Below are positions 16,234-23,907 of a DNA stretch of 64,000 nucleotides, one piece after another. Both the position numbers and the translations under genes were made by a program. Origin of the DNA: Streptomyces sp. NBC_01454 (GTDB lineage: Bacteria; Actinomycetota; Actinomycetes; Streptomycetales; Streptomycetaceae); assembly GCF_036227565.1 (NCBI RefSeq), contig NZ_CP109460.1, forward strand, positions 3,782,001-3,846,000. Reading direction: 5' to 3'. Within the stretch, counting starts at the first letter, position 1. Every line of letters starts with the position of its first letter. The notes under the pieces are model-generated. The model worked only from the letters and a program-made list of their open reading frames with translations. It was not told the origin of the DNA and made no database searches.

Positions 16234-16371
16234 TCAGTAACCGCGCTCGCGGTCCCGGTCTCGTCCGTTCCGCCTGCGGCGTCCGCGCCCGCAGTCGTCG
16301 TACCCGCGGCCGTGGTCACGGCGGTCATGGTCGCGCCTGCGCCTTCTCGGGAAGACCTTACGGAAGCTCAT
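16234..16371 (-). CDS. Small Arg/Asp-rich peptide of 45 residues, unknown
   Basis: On the minus strand an ATG at 16369-16371 is preceded by a near-perfect ribosome-binding site (GAGGAGG, spacing about 6) and opens a 45-codon frame ending at TGA 16234-16236. The product starts MSFRKVFPRRRRRDHDRRDH and ends RNGRDRDRERGY, with a single Cys near residue 27. It is far more basic than neighbouring proteins and has no membrane segment. The A/T-rich region upstream (16440-16510) looks like a promoter region. I recognise no family. A nucleic-acid-binding or precursor-peptide role would be guesswork. Confidence 0.6.
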   Translation of the reverse strand: MSFRKVFPRRRRRDHDRRDHGRGYDDCGRGRRRRNGRDRDRERGY

Positions 16372-16945
16372 CTTCGCCTCCTCATAGAGTGTTCCTTGTT
16401 GTCGAACCGATACCGGCTACGACAACTCCCAAGCTACGACGCTCACCTGCGTCCAACAAGGAAATTTGCGTGAAAATTCAGACATAAGCCAATATTCTTC
16501 TCAAACGTGACGAAGAGTGTTGGGCGGTTGCTCTCCGGATACCGATTTACCCCCCTCGACGGCAGCTGCCGGAGGGGGCGGAGGGGCCCGGCGACCGGAA
16601 TTTCACCCGGTCACGAGTGGTCAGTTGAGGGAAGTCGGGGCTGGTCGGGGCGCGGACGGCTGCCGTTCGGCCTGGCGGGGCGGGGGGTGGTGGCGGTGTC
16701 GCATCCGGCCGTGCCGCCCGGTTCCGCCGGACTTGCCGGGCGGCTTCTCGCACAGCGTTCCGCGCGGCATACCGTCAGTCACGGCGCCGACAGCAGCGGC
16801 GCCGTGCACCGTCAGTCACCGCACCTCACCCGTCGCTGTGCACGGGGAGCCGGGTCCGCCGTGCTCCCCCACCATCCCGGCGAACCCCTCCGCGGCGCCG
16901 CTGACGGATGGGCGGGAGCGGCGCCGCGGGGGTCCCCGGCAGGGG
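16372..16945. other. Intergenic/promoter region with inverted repeat
   Basis: No gene is supported. GTTGTCG (16398-16404) and CGACAAC (16420-16426) form an inverted repeat just upstream of the Arg-rich peptide gene and may be an operator or leader hairpin. A markedly A/T-rich stretch at 16455-16510 is unusual for this genome and is the likely promoter of the minus-strand peptide/exporter genes. From about 16550 to 16945 I see only G/C-rich spacer. Confidence 0.45.
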
Positions 16946-18142
16946 TCAGGTTGCGCTGAGTGCCACCGTCGGGTGGAGGCGGGAGGCGCGGATGGCCGGA
17001 TAGAGGCCGGCGATGACGCCGATCAGCAGGGTGGCGCCGAGTCCGCCCGCCAGGGACCAGGGGGGTACGACCGCGGTCCACCCCTGGGCGCGGGCGAAGG
17101 CGACCGTGGCGGCGGCGCCGAGGGCCGCGCCCACCAGCCCGCCGAGCGCCGACAACAGCAGGGACTCGGTGAGGAACTGGAGGCGGATCGAGCCTCTGGT
17201 CGCCCCGAGGGCGCGGCGCAGGCCGATCTCCTGGCGGCGCTCCAGCACCGAGATCACCATGGTGTTGGCCACGCCCACGCCGCCGACGAGCAGCGCCACC
17301 GCGCCCAGCCCCAGCATCAGCGTCGTCAGCCCCTTGTCGGTGGCGGCCTTGGCGGCCAGCGCGTCGGAGGGGCGCGAGACCTTCACCGAGCCCTCGTCGC
17401 CCGGGTTGACCGTGCGGGCCAGGACCCCCCGGACCGCCTCCACCGAGGCATCCGTGGAGCGCTCGAAGAGCGTGGTGGGATGGCCGTCGAAACCCAAGTA
17501 GCGTTCGGCGGAGGGGTATCCGACCAGCGCGACGCGGTCCAGGGTGGGCACCAGCTCGACGGGGGCGAGGAGGCCGGTGACGACGTACCACCGGTCGTTG
17601 AGCAGGATCTTCGCGCCGGGCGCGGTCACCCCGAGGCGGTCCGCGGCCACCGAACCGAGCACGACGGTGGGCAGTCGTTCACTGGCACGGTTGAGCCAGC
17701 TCCCCTGGCTCGTACGGGCGTTGAGGGCCGTGAGCAGGTCGGGGCGGGCGGCCTGGACCGTGACCCCCGAGGCCAGCTCCTCCGGTACGACGTCGCTGCG
17801 CCGCACCCGGGCGTTGACCGCGCCGGTGGCGGTGGCGTGTTCGACGGGGCCGATCCGCTGGACCATCGCCACGGCGCTCTTGGGGAGCTTCACGTCCTGG
17901 CCGAGGGCGTCTTTGCCCGCCTCCGCGGTGAGCAGATTGGTGCCCAGCCGGTCCAGGCGGGCGAGCAGGTCGGCGCGGCTGGAGGTGGACAGTCCGACGA
18001 CGGCGACCATGGTGGCGATGCCGATCGCGATGCCGAGGGCGGACAGGACGACGCGGGTGCGGCGGCTGCGCAGGCCCTCGGCGCCGACCCGCAGCACATC
18101 GGCCGGGGAGAGCCGGGCCGCCCGCAGTGTGGGGCCGCTCAT
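16946..18142 (-). CDS. MacB/FtsX-type ABC transporter permease
   Basis: This is the membrane subunit of a MacB-like efflux or lipoprotein-handling transporter. The 398 residues have one N-terminal membrane helix (RVVLSALGIAIGIATMVAVVGLS). A large extracytoplasmic domain (about 50-260) and three C-terminal helices follow, separated by the cytoplasmic motif ISVLERRQEIGLRRALGAT diagnostic of the FtsX fold. The start overlaps the ATPase gene stop by 4 bases, so the two are coupled. Confidence 0.92.
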   Translation of the reverse strand: MSGPTLRAARLSPADVLRVGAEGLRSRRTRVVLSALGIAIGIATMVAVVGLSTSSRADLLARLDRLGTNLLTAEAGKDALGQDVKLPKSAVAMVQRIGPVEHATATGAVNARVRRSDVVPEELASGVTVQAARPDLLTALNARTSQGSWLNRASERLPTVVLGSVAADRLGVTAPGAKILLNDRWYVVTGLLAPVELVPTLDRVALVGYPSAERYLGFDGHPTTLFERSTDASVEAVRGVLARTVNPGDEGSVKVSRPSDALAAKAATDKGLTTLMLGLGAVALLVGGVGVANTMVISVLERRQEIGLRRALGATRGSIRLQFLTESLLLSALGGLVGAALGAAATVAFARAQGWTAVVPPWSLAGGLGATLLIGVIAGLYPAIRASRLHPTVALSAT

Positions 18143-18894
18143 GGGGTCACCTCCTCGGTGTGCTCCGACGGGGAGCCGGGTAGGGGAGCCCGCTCCGGAG
18201 GGGAGCCGGTGGCGACAGCGGCACCGGAGTCGTCGACGATCTCGCCGTCCCGGAAGCGGATCCGGCGGGGCAGCGACTCGGCGATCTCGTGGTCGTGGGT
18301 GATGACGCAGACGGTCCGTCCTGCCGCATGCAGCGCGCGGAGGAGGTGCATGACCCGTGCGCCGGAGGCGGAGTCCAGTGCGCCGGTCGGCTCGTCGGCG
18401 AGCAGCAGATCGGGCTCGCCGACCAGCGCACGGGCGATGGCCACCCGCTGCTTCTCGCCGCCGGAGAGCTGATGGGCGAGGTGGCCGGTGCGGTGGCCGA
18501 GCCCCACCTCTTCCAGGGCCGTGCGGGCGCGCGAGCGGCGCTCGCGCAGCCCCGTCCCGTCGTAGAGCAGGCCGTCGGCGACGTTGTCCTGGGCGGTGCG
18601 GCCGGGGGCGAGGTGGAAGTGCTGGAAGACGAAGCCGATGTGGCGGGCGCGGAGTGCGGAGAGCTGGGCGTCGGACAGCCGGCTCACGTCGTGCCCGGCC
18701 ACCCGGACCTCGCCCGAGGTGGCCCGGTCGAGGGTGCCGAGGAGGTTGAGGAGGGTGGATTTGCCGGAGCCGGACGGGCCGACGATGGCGAGCAGTTCGC
18801 CCCGCGCCACCCGCAGGTCCACGCCTCGCAGGGCGTGGACCCCGCCCGGATAGGACTTCGTGGCCGCCCGCAGTTCGATCACGGCTGGGGTCAT
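18139..18894 (-). CDS. ABC transporter ATP-binding protein (MacB/LolD type)
   Basis: The 251-residue ATPase has Walker A GPSGSGKST, Q-loop FVFQHFHL, signature LSGGEKQRVAIARALVG, Walker B LLLADEPTGALD and H-loop ITHDHEI. The GALD D-loop and FQ(x)FHL pattern are typical of MacB/LolD/SalX ATPases that pair with FtsX-type permeases. It overlaps the adaptor gene upstream and the permease gene downstream by 4 bases each, so the three form one complex. Confidence 0.93.
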   Translation of the reverse strand: MTPAVIELRAATKSYPGGVHALRGVDLRVARGELLAIVGPSGSGKSTLLNLLGTLDRATSGEVRVAGHDVSRLSDAQLSALRARHIGFVFQHFHLAPGRTAQDNVADGLLYDGTGLRERRSRARTALEEVGLGHRTGHLAHQLSGGEKQRVAIARALVGEPDLLLADEPTGALDSASGARVMHLLRALHAAGRTVCVITHDHEIAESLPRRIRFRDGEIVDDSGAAVATGSPPERAPLPGSPSEHTEEVTP

Positions 18895-20003
18895 TGCTCG
18901 GCCGCTCCGACCTTCATGCCCTCGGCCAGTCCCGGTCCGCTGACCTCGATCCGGCCGTCGGCCGACAGACCGGTGGTGACCGGCACCATGTGGGACGTGG
19001 CGCCCTGGACCACCTCCAGGCCGTAGCCGCCCTCGCGCAGCGCGACGACCGCGTCGACCGGAACCGTCAGCACGTTCTTGCGGCTTTCGCTGACGAACTT
19101 CACGCTCAGGGTGCCCTGCTGGTCCTTCTGCCCGGGCTTGGCGCCGCCGTCGAGCGTGACCTCGACCTCGACGTCCTCGCCCGCGGAGGGGGCATCGGAA
19201 CCGCCGCCGGCCGCGCCCTCGCCGGAGTGCGCGCTCTCGGGCGAGGCCAGGCCGCTGACCTTCCCCTGCCGGGTGCCTCCGCTGGGCATGGCGACCTCCA
19301 CCTTGGTGCCGTTGGTGGCCAGCGCCCGGTCGGCGGCATCGAGCGAGGCCCGGACGACGGGCTTGGTGGAGGCGACCGTCAGGACCGTGTCGGAGGGGCC
19401 GACCGTGTCGGAGAGGGCGGCTTCGGCGGCCACCACGCGTACCGGGCCGCGCTGGAAGACGATGTCCCCCTTACCGACCCGGCCGTTCGCGTCGATCACG
19501 CCGAGGGACTTCTGCCACGCCTTGACGGCGGCCTCGGTCGCCGCGTCATAGCGGACGTCCACATACAGCCGGGAGCCGAAGCCCAGGTCACGGAGGTTGC
19601 GCTCCAGTTGGAGGACGTCCGGACCGCGGTCGCCCACCTTCATCGCGCGGAACATCGGGGTCGCGCCGTAGAGGAGGACCACCGGCCGGGCGTCACGCTC
19701 GTACAGCGGCTGGCCGAGCGACACGGTCCTCCCCGGCCGGGCGGCCTTGGTGACCGTGCCCTCCACGGGGGACTTCACCGCGCGGCGCTGTGCGTAGTCG
19801 AGATGTCCGTCGACGGTCTTGCTCACCGCCAGATCGGTGCGGGTGATCTCGGTCGTGGTGGCCGGCCCCTTGGCGCGCCGGCCGTCGGCCGCGGCGTCGT
19901 TGCCGTTGTGAGTGAGGAGCATGACGCCTGCGATCACCCCGGTCGCGGTGACCGCGGCGACCAGGGCGATCAGGCCCCGGCGGCGCTTCGCGGGATTGCT
20001 CAC
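18891..20003 (-). CDS. Peptidoglycan-binding / MacA-like efflux adaptor
   Basis: This 370-residue extracytoplasmic adaptor has an N-terminal basic region and membrane anchor (RRRGLIALVAAVTATGVIAGVMLL). A biotinyl-lipoyl-like segment follows (DYAQRRAVKSPVEGTVTKAARPGRTVSLGQPLYE). Inserted into it is a peptidoglycan-binding domain (VGDRGPDVLQLERNLRDLGFG ... AATEAAVKAWQKSLG), then HlyD-like beta barrels (NVLTVPVDAVVALREGGYGLEVV). The GTG start at 20001-20003 overlaps the stop of the upstream lipoprotein gene. It probably links the MacB-like transporter to the cell wall. Confidence 0.9.
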   Translation of the reverse strand: MSNPAKRRRGLIALVAAVTATGVIAGVMLLTHNGNDAAADGRRAKGPATTTEITRTDLAVSKTVDGHLDYAQRRAVKSPVEGTVTKAARPGRTVSLGQPLYERDARPVVLLYGATPMFRAMKVGDRGPDVLQLERNLRDLGFGSRLYVDVRYDAATEAAVKAWQKSLGVIDANGRVGKGDIVFQRGPVRVVAAEAALSDTVGPSDTVLTVASTKPVVRASLDAADRALATNGTKVEVAMPSGGTRQGKVSGLASPESAHSGEGAAGGGSDAPSAGEDVEVEVTLDGGAKPGQKDQQGTLSVKFVSESRKNVLTVPVDAVVALREGGYGLEVVQGATSHMVPVTTGLSADGRIEVSGPGLAEGMKVGAAEQ

Positions 20004-20629
20004 TGCATGCCGTCCAGTCCGTCGAGGAGCTTGTCCTTGCACGCCTGGCGGGCCTGCTGGTACGCGGGCGAGTCGGGGGAGACCTCGGGCGAGGAGGGGT
20101 TCGGGTCCCCGCCCGGGATGACATTGCCGTCCTGGAGCTGCGGGTTGGTGAACTTGGAGACGCCATGGGTGCGCATGCACTTGGCGTGCGCGAGCATCGA
20201 CTCGTATTCCTTCTGGACGTCGCGGCGCGGCTCCTCCCTCGATGCCTTGAGCATGTCGCCGGTGCAGACGCCGCCCTTACCGCCCTTGGCGATCTCCTCG
20301 TTGCCCGGCTTCTGCTGGAGTTCGTTGATCTTCGTCCAGTCGAGATAGCCGCTCAGCTTGGGGTCGGGGAAGTCCTTGTCGACGTTCTTGCGCATGCACT
20401 GGACGTACTTCATCTGTGCGTCGTAGAAGGCGCTCTTTCCCCGGTCCGCGGAGCTCGACGAGCCGGAGCCGTCCTGGCTCCGGTCGGTCGAGGGCGCGTT
20501 GCTGACGGAGGCGACGCCCTCGTCCGACGACTGGGTGCCGCCACAGGCGGTGGTCAGGGCGAGGGCGGGTACGGCGATCAGCAGCGCGAGGCGCGCGGCT
20601 CGGGAGCGGGGGGATGTCTGCGGGGTCAT
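20000..20629 (-). CDS. Lipoprotein heading the MacAB-like operon
   Basis: The 209-residue product has a type II signal peptide: basic MTPQTSPRSRAAR, hydrophobic LALLIAVPALALTTAC, lipobox Cys at residue 29. The mature part contains two similar units with CM(R/x) motifs (YVQCMRKNVDKDFPDP and HAKCMRTHGVSKFTNPQ) and two further Cys, suggesting an internally duplicated fold with paired Cys. The family is seen next to MacAB-type transporters in Actinobacteria; its role is unknown. It is first in the operon and divergent from the response regulator gene. Confidence 0.85.
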   Translation of the reverse strand: MTPQTSPRSRAARLALLIAVPALALTTACGGTQSSDEGVASVSNAPSTDRSQDGSGSSSSADRGKSAFYDAQMKYVQCMRKNVDKDFPDPKLSGYLDWTKINELQQKPGNEEIAKGGKGGVCTGDMLKASREEPRRDVQKEYESMLAHAKCMRTHGVSKFTNPQLQDGNVIPGGDPNPSSPEVSPDSPAYQQARQACKDKLLDGLDGMQ

Positions 20630-20761
20630 GCGGCTAATTTCGGGCCGATAGTTGGTGGTCGTTCCATGGCCGCATGATGGGAACGTAACAATGCCACCGG
20701 ACCGCACCCCCGCCCTGTGGATAACTCCTGAGCTGCGCGGACGTCGCCCATACTCGGCCAC

Positions 20762-21448
20762 ATGCCTCATGTACTGCTGGTCGAGGACGACACGTCCGTG
20801 CGGGACGGAATGGAGCTGGTGCTGCGCCGGCACGGCCACGTGGTCGACGCCGTCGCCACCGGCGAGGAAGGGCTGACGCTGCTGTCCCGGCCGCGCGGCG
20901 GCGGCATCGAGATCGCGGTGGTCGATCTGATGCTGCCGGGCATCGACGGCTTCGAGGTCTGCCGGCGCATCCGTGCCCGGAGCCAGCTGCCGATCATCAT
21001 GCTCACCTCGCGCGGTGACGATCTGGACGTGGTCAGCGGGCTGGAGGCGGGCGCCGACGATTACGTGGTCAAGCCGATCACCGGCCGGGTGCTGGAGGCC
21101 CGGATCCGGGCGGCGCTCCGGCGGGCCGGGCCGGCCGCCCGCACCGACAGCGACGACTTCGCCGGGCTGGTCATCGACCGGGCCGGTCTGACGGTCACCA
21201 AGCACGACGCGCCCGTCCCCCTCCCGCCCACCGAGCTGCGGCTGCTGCTGGAACTGTCCGCCGCCCCCGGCCGCGTCTTCAGCCGCGAACAGCTCCTCGA
21301 ACTCGTCTGGGAGCACGACTTCCTGGGCGACTCCCGGCTGGTGGACGCGGCGGTCGGCCGGCTGCGCGCCAAGCTGGAGGACGTCCCCGCCAAGCCCCGC
21401 TACATCCAGACCGTGCGCGGCTTCGGCTATCGCTTCGGACCGCTGTGA
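20762..21448 (+). CDS. OmpR-family response regulator
   Basis: The 228-residue protein has a receiver domain with phospho-acceptor Asp55 (VVDLMLPG), acidic pair DD near residue 10, and Lys104 (DDYVVKP). A winged-helix C-terminal domain follows (PTELRLLLELSAAPGRVFSREQLLELVWEHDF ... RLRAKLEDVPAKPRYIQTVRGFGYRF). It is divergent from the MacAB-like operon and starts 133 bases from the lipoprotein start, so that operon is its most likely target. The kinase gene follows after 7 bases. Confidence 0.95.
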   Translation: MPHVLLVEDDTSVRDGMELVLRRHGHVVDAVATGEEGLTLLSRPRGGGIEIAVVDLMLPGIDGFEVCRRIRARSQLPIIMLTSRGDDLDVVSGLEAGADDYVVKPITGRVLEARIRAALRRAGPAARTDSDDFAGLVIDRAGLTVTKHDAPVPLPPTELRLLLELSAAPGRVFSREQLLELVWEHDFLGDSRLVDAAVGRLRAKLEDVPAKPRYIQTVRGFGYRFGPL

Positions 21449-21455
21449 GCATGCG

Positions 21456-22991
21456 ATGACGAGGGCCACCAGGACCAGCCCCGGGGACAGCACCACACCG
21501 GAGCCTGCCGCGAAGACGGGCGGCCGGCGGGCCGCGTCGGCCCGTGTGCGGCTGCCGCGCATCGGCGGCCTGCGCGGCCGGCTCATCGTCACCGTCGTCG
21601 TGGTCGCCCTGATCAGCGCGGTCACCGCGACCGCGCTGGCCTACCGGGAATCGCGTGAGGCGGTGCTCAAACGGGCCCAGAGCGCCGCCGTCGACGACTT
21701 CCGCAACAGCGTCGAGCGGCTGTCGCCGGAGCTCGACGTCCCCGCCGATCCCCGGTCCCTGGCCCGGTTCGCCGACGAGGTGTCGTCCGGATTGCGCGGC
21801 TCGCTGGTCGTCGCCCGGTACCGCGAGATCACCGCCGTCTCCGCCCCGTCCGCCGACCGCACCCGCCTCACTCCCGCACTCCGCGCGGCCGTGCGCAGCC
21901 ACTCGAGGGTCTCGATCCAGCGGGTGGAACAGGGCGGGCAGCCCTGGCTGGCCCTCGGCGCCCCGGTCGGCCTCGACGCACCGGCTCGTCACGGCAGCGC
22001 GGCCCGGCCCTCCGGGGTGGAGGTCTACGCGGTCGTCTCCCTGGCGGAGGAGGAACGCGACACCGCCGAGCTGGTGCGCAGCGTGCAGGGCGGCCTGGTG
22101 CCCGTGGTGCTGCTGTCCGCCGTGCTCGCCCTGCTCGCGGCCCGTACGGCGCTGCGGCCGGTGCGCAGACTGGCGCGGGCCACCCGCCGGCTGGCCACCG
22201 GCGAGCTGACCATCCGGGTCGAGGAGAAGGGGCGGGACGAACTGGCCGAGCTGGCCCACACCTTCAACGAGACGGCCGGCGCGCTGGAACACAGCGTCGG
22301 CGAGCTGCGGGAACAGGAGGCCCTGGCCCGGCGCTTCGTCGCCGATGTCTCCCATGAGCTGCGTACCCCGCTCGCCGCCATGACCATGGTCTCCAGCGTC
22401 CTGGAGGAGGACGCCGACCAGCTCACCCCGGACACCGCACACGCCGCCCGTACGGTCAGCGCCGAGACCGCCAAGCTCGCCCGGCTCGTCGACGACCTCA
22501 TCGAGATATCCCGCTTCGACGCCCGGGCCGTGGCACTCACCGTGCACGAACTGGATCTGGCCGAGGCGGTGCGCGCCACGCTGGCGGCCCGTGGCTGGAG
22601 CGATCGGGTCGAGGCCGATCTGCCGCCGGGCATACGGGCGCGGGCCGACCGCCGACGTCTGGATGTCATCGTCGCCAACCTCGTCGGCAACGCCCTGCGG
22701 CACGGCGCGCCCCCGGTGACCCTCACCGTGCGGGCGGCCGAGGACTGGCTGACCGTCGCCGTCGCCGACCACGGCCCGGGGCTGGCCCCCGAGACCGCCC
22801 GCCATGTCTTCGACCGTTTCTACAAGGCCGACAGCGCCCGCGCCCGCTCCGAGGGCAGCGGCCTGGGGATGGCCATCGCGCTGGAGAACGCCCGTCTGCA
22901 CGGCGGCACCATCGAGATCGCGCCCCCGGCGCCCGGCGTCGGCGCGGTCTTCACCCTCCGTCTCCCTCTCCGTACGGACTCCGCCTCATGA
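21456..22991 (+). CDS. Sensor histidine kinase
   Basis: This is a 511-residue membrane kinase. TM1 lies at about 41-62, an extracytoplasmic sensor at about 63-210, and TM2 at about 212-230, followed by a HAMP domain (ALRPVRRLARATRRLATGELTIRV). The HisKA domain has phospho-acceptor His300 (FVADVSHELRTPLAAM). The HATPase domain has N box (VIVANLVGNALRHG), G1 (VADHGPGLAP) and G2 (SEGSGLGMAIALENARLHGG). It is the cognate partner of the response regulator upstream and its stop overlaps the following lipoprotein start. Confidence 0.95.
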   Translation: MTRATRTSPGDSTTPEPAAKTGGRRAASARVRLPRIGGLRGRLIVTVVVVALISAVTATALAYRESREAVLKRAQSAAVDDFRNSVERLSPELDVPADPRSLARFADEVSSGLRGSLVVARYREITAVSAPSADRTRLTPALRAAVRSHSRVSIQRVEQGGQPWLALGAPVGLDAPARHGSAARPSGVEVYAVVSLAEEERDTAELVRSVQGGLVPVVLLSAVLALLAARTALRPVRRLARATRRLATGELTIRVEEKGRDELAELAHTFNETAGALEHSVGELREQEALARRFVADVSHELRTPLAAMTMVSSVLEEDADQLTPDTAHAARTVSAETAKLARLVDDLIEISRFDARAVALTVHELDLAEAVRATLAARGWSDRVEADLPPGIRARADRRRLDVIVANLVGNALRHGAPPVTLTVRAAEDWLTVAVADHGPGLAPETARHVFDRFYKADSARARSEGSGLGMAIALENARLHGGTIEIAPPAPGVGAVFTLRLPLRTDSAS

Positions 22992-23482
22992 CGCGCCCCC
23001 GCGCCCTCGCCGTCTGCTGCCTGCTCGCCGTCTCCGCCACGGGATGCGGTATCCGCCCCACGGGTGTCACGGACGGCGGCGCGGCTCCCACCGGGATCTC
23101 CCAGGGCATGCGGGTCTACTTCGCCTCCGACAGCGGCCCCCGCGGGGTGTCCCGGCCCGATGCCAGGATCACCGACCTCAACGCCGCCTTCAAGCTGTTG
23201 CTGGCGGGCCCGACCGCCGAGGAGCGCGCCGCCGGGCTGGCCAATCTGGTCACCCGGGACCAGGCGTTCAGCGCCACCTCCCGCCGCGGCAACGTCACCA
23301 TCAACGCCCCGGGCCACTATGCCGGCTCCCCGCAGGACCAGAGCACGGGCCAACTGGTCTGCACCGTCGCCCGGGCAGAGGTGCTGCTGCACGGCACCCG
23401 CCCGGACAAGGTGCAGGTGACCGTCGTCGGCGCGGACGGACGGGCCGGGCCGTACCAATGCCAGCAGTTCCTGTCGCGCTGA
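22988..23482 (+). CDS. Lipoprotein coupled to the two-component system
   Basis: The 164-residue lipoprotein has a lipobox at about residue 20 (LLAVSATGC) and a mature domain including LLAGPTAEERAAGLANLVT, which resembles the GerMN-type domain of small actinobacterial lipoproteins. The start overlaps the kinase stop by 4 bases, so it belongs to the signalling operon. By analogy with CseA in the SigE system, it may modulate the sensor; that is an inference. Confidence 0.85.
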   Translation: MTRPRALAVCCLLAVSATGCGIRPTGVTDGGAAPTGISQGMRVYFASDSGPRGVSRPDARITDLNAAFKLLLAGPTAEERAAGLANLVTRDQAFSATSRRGNVTINAPGHYAGSPQDQSTGQLVCTVARAEVLLHGTRPDKVQVTVVGADGRAGPYQCQQFLSR

Positions 23483-23529
23483 GCCAGTCGCCGCGGCCGG
23501 CGGGCCGACCTCTCCATCCACAGGCAAAA

Positions 23530-23594
23530 GCAAACCCTTTGCGTTAAGTCGCACCAGCGCCTATGGTGAACTAAAGCAAAGAGTTAGCTTTTGC
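23530..23594. promoter_or_regulatory. Paired GCAAA / TTTGC elements upstream of the amidase operon
   Basis: GCAAA-CCC-TTTGC (23530-23542) is a short palindrome. A second GCAAA (23576-23580) with TTTGC (23590-23594) lies 46 bases further on, within an A/T-rich stretch. Two similar half-site sets before an operon suggest a repressor or activator binding region. No adjacent regulator is assigned with certainty; the TetR gene at 25566 is a candidate. Confidence 0.45.
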
Positions 23595-23700
23595 GATGAC
23601 CGACGCTACTACCGCCGCCCCGCTCCCTGCCCTGACACCTCTCCAACTCTCCGATTCTCCAACTCTCCGCCTCTCCGCCTCTCCGACCGAAAGGCTGGGC

Positions 23701-23907
23701 ATGACCGCCGCAGAACTCACCCCGCAGGAAGGCGCCCGCTGGGCGCTCCGCGCCGGACTCCCCCTGATGGACGACCGCCTCGCCGCCGTGACCGCCACGG
23801 CGAACCACATCCACTCCGTCCTCGGCGTCCTGCGCGAGCTGGACCTCGGGCAGACGCCGCCCGCTCCCCTCTACCAGGCAGGAGGAACCTCCCGTGCTTC
23901 CGTATGA
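23701..23907 (+). CDS. AtzG-like (DUF4089) small amidase partner
   Basis: The product is 68 residues: MTAAELTPQEGARWALRAGL, then PLMDDRLAAVTATANHIHSVLGVLRELDLGQTPPAPLY. It matches the AtzG/GatC-like small subunits encoded directly before amidase-signature enzymes. I chose the ATG at 23701 with GAAAGG upstream over an in-frame ATG at 23596. The latter has no ribosome-binding site and would add a low-complexity Ser/Pro/Leu segment encoded by a CTCTCCGC-type tandem repeat (23641-23690). Its end overlaps the amidase start by 14 bases. Confidence 0.7.
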   Translation: MTAAELTPQEGARWALRAGLPLMDDRLAAVTATANHIHSVLGVLRELDLGQTPPAPLYQAGGTSRASV

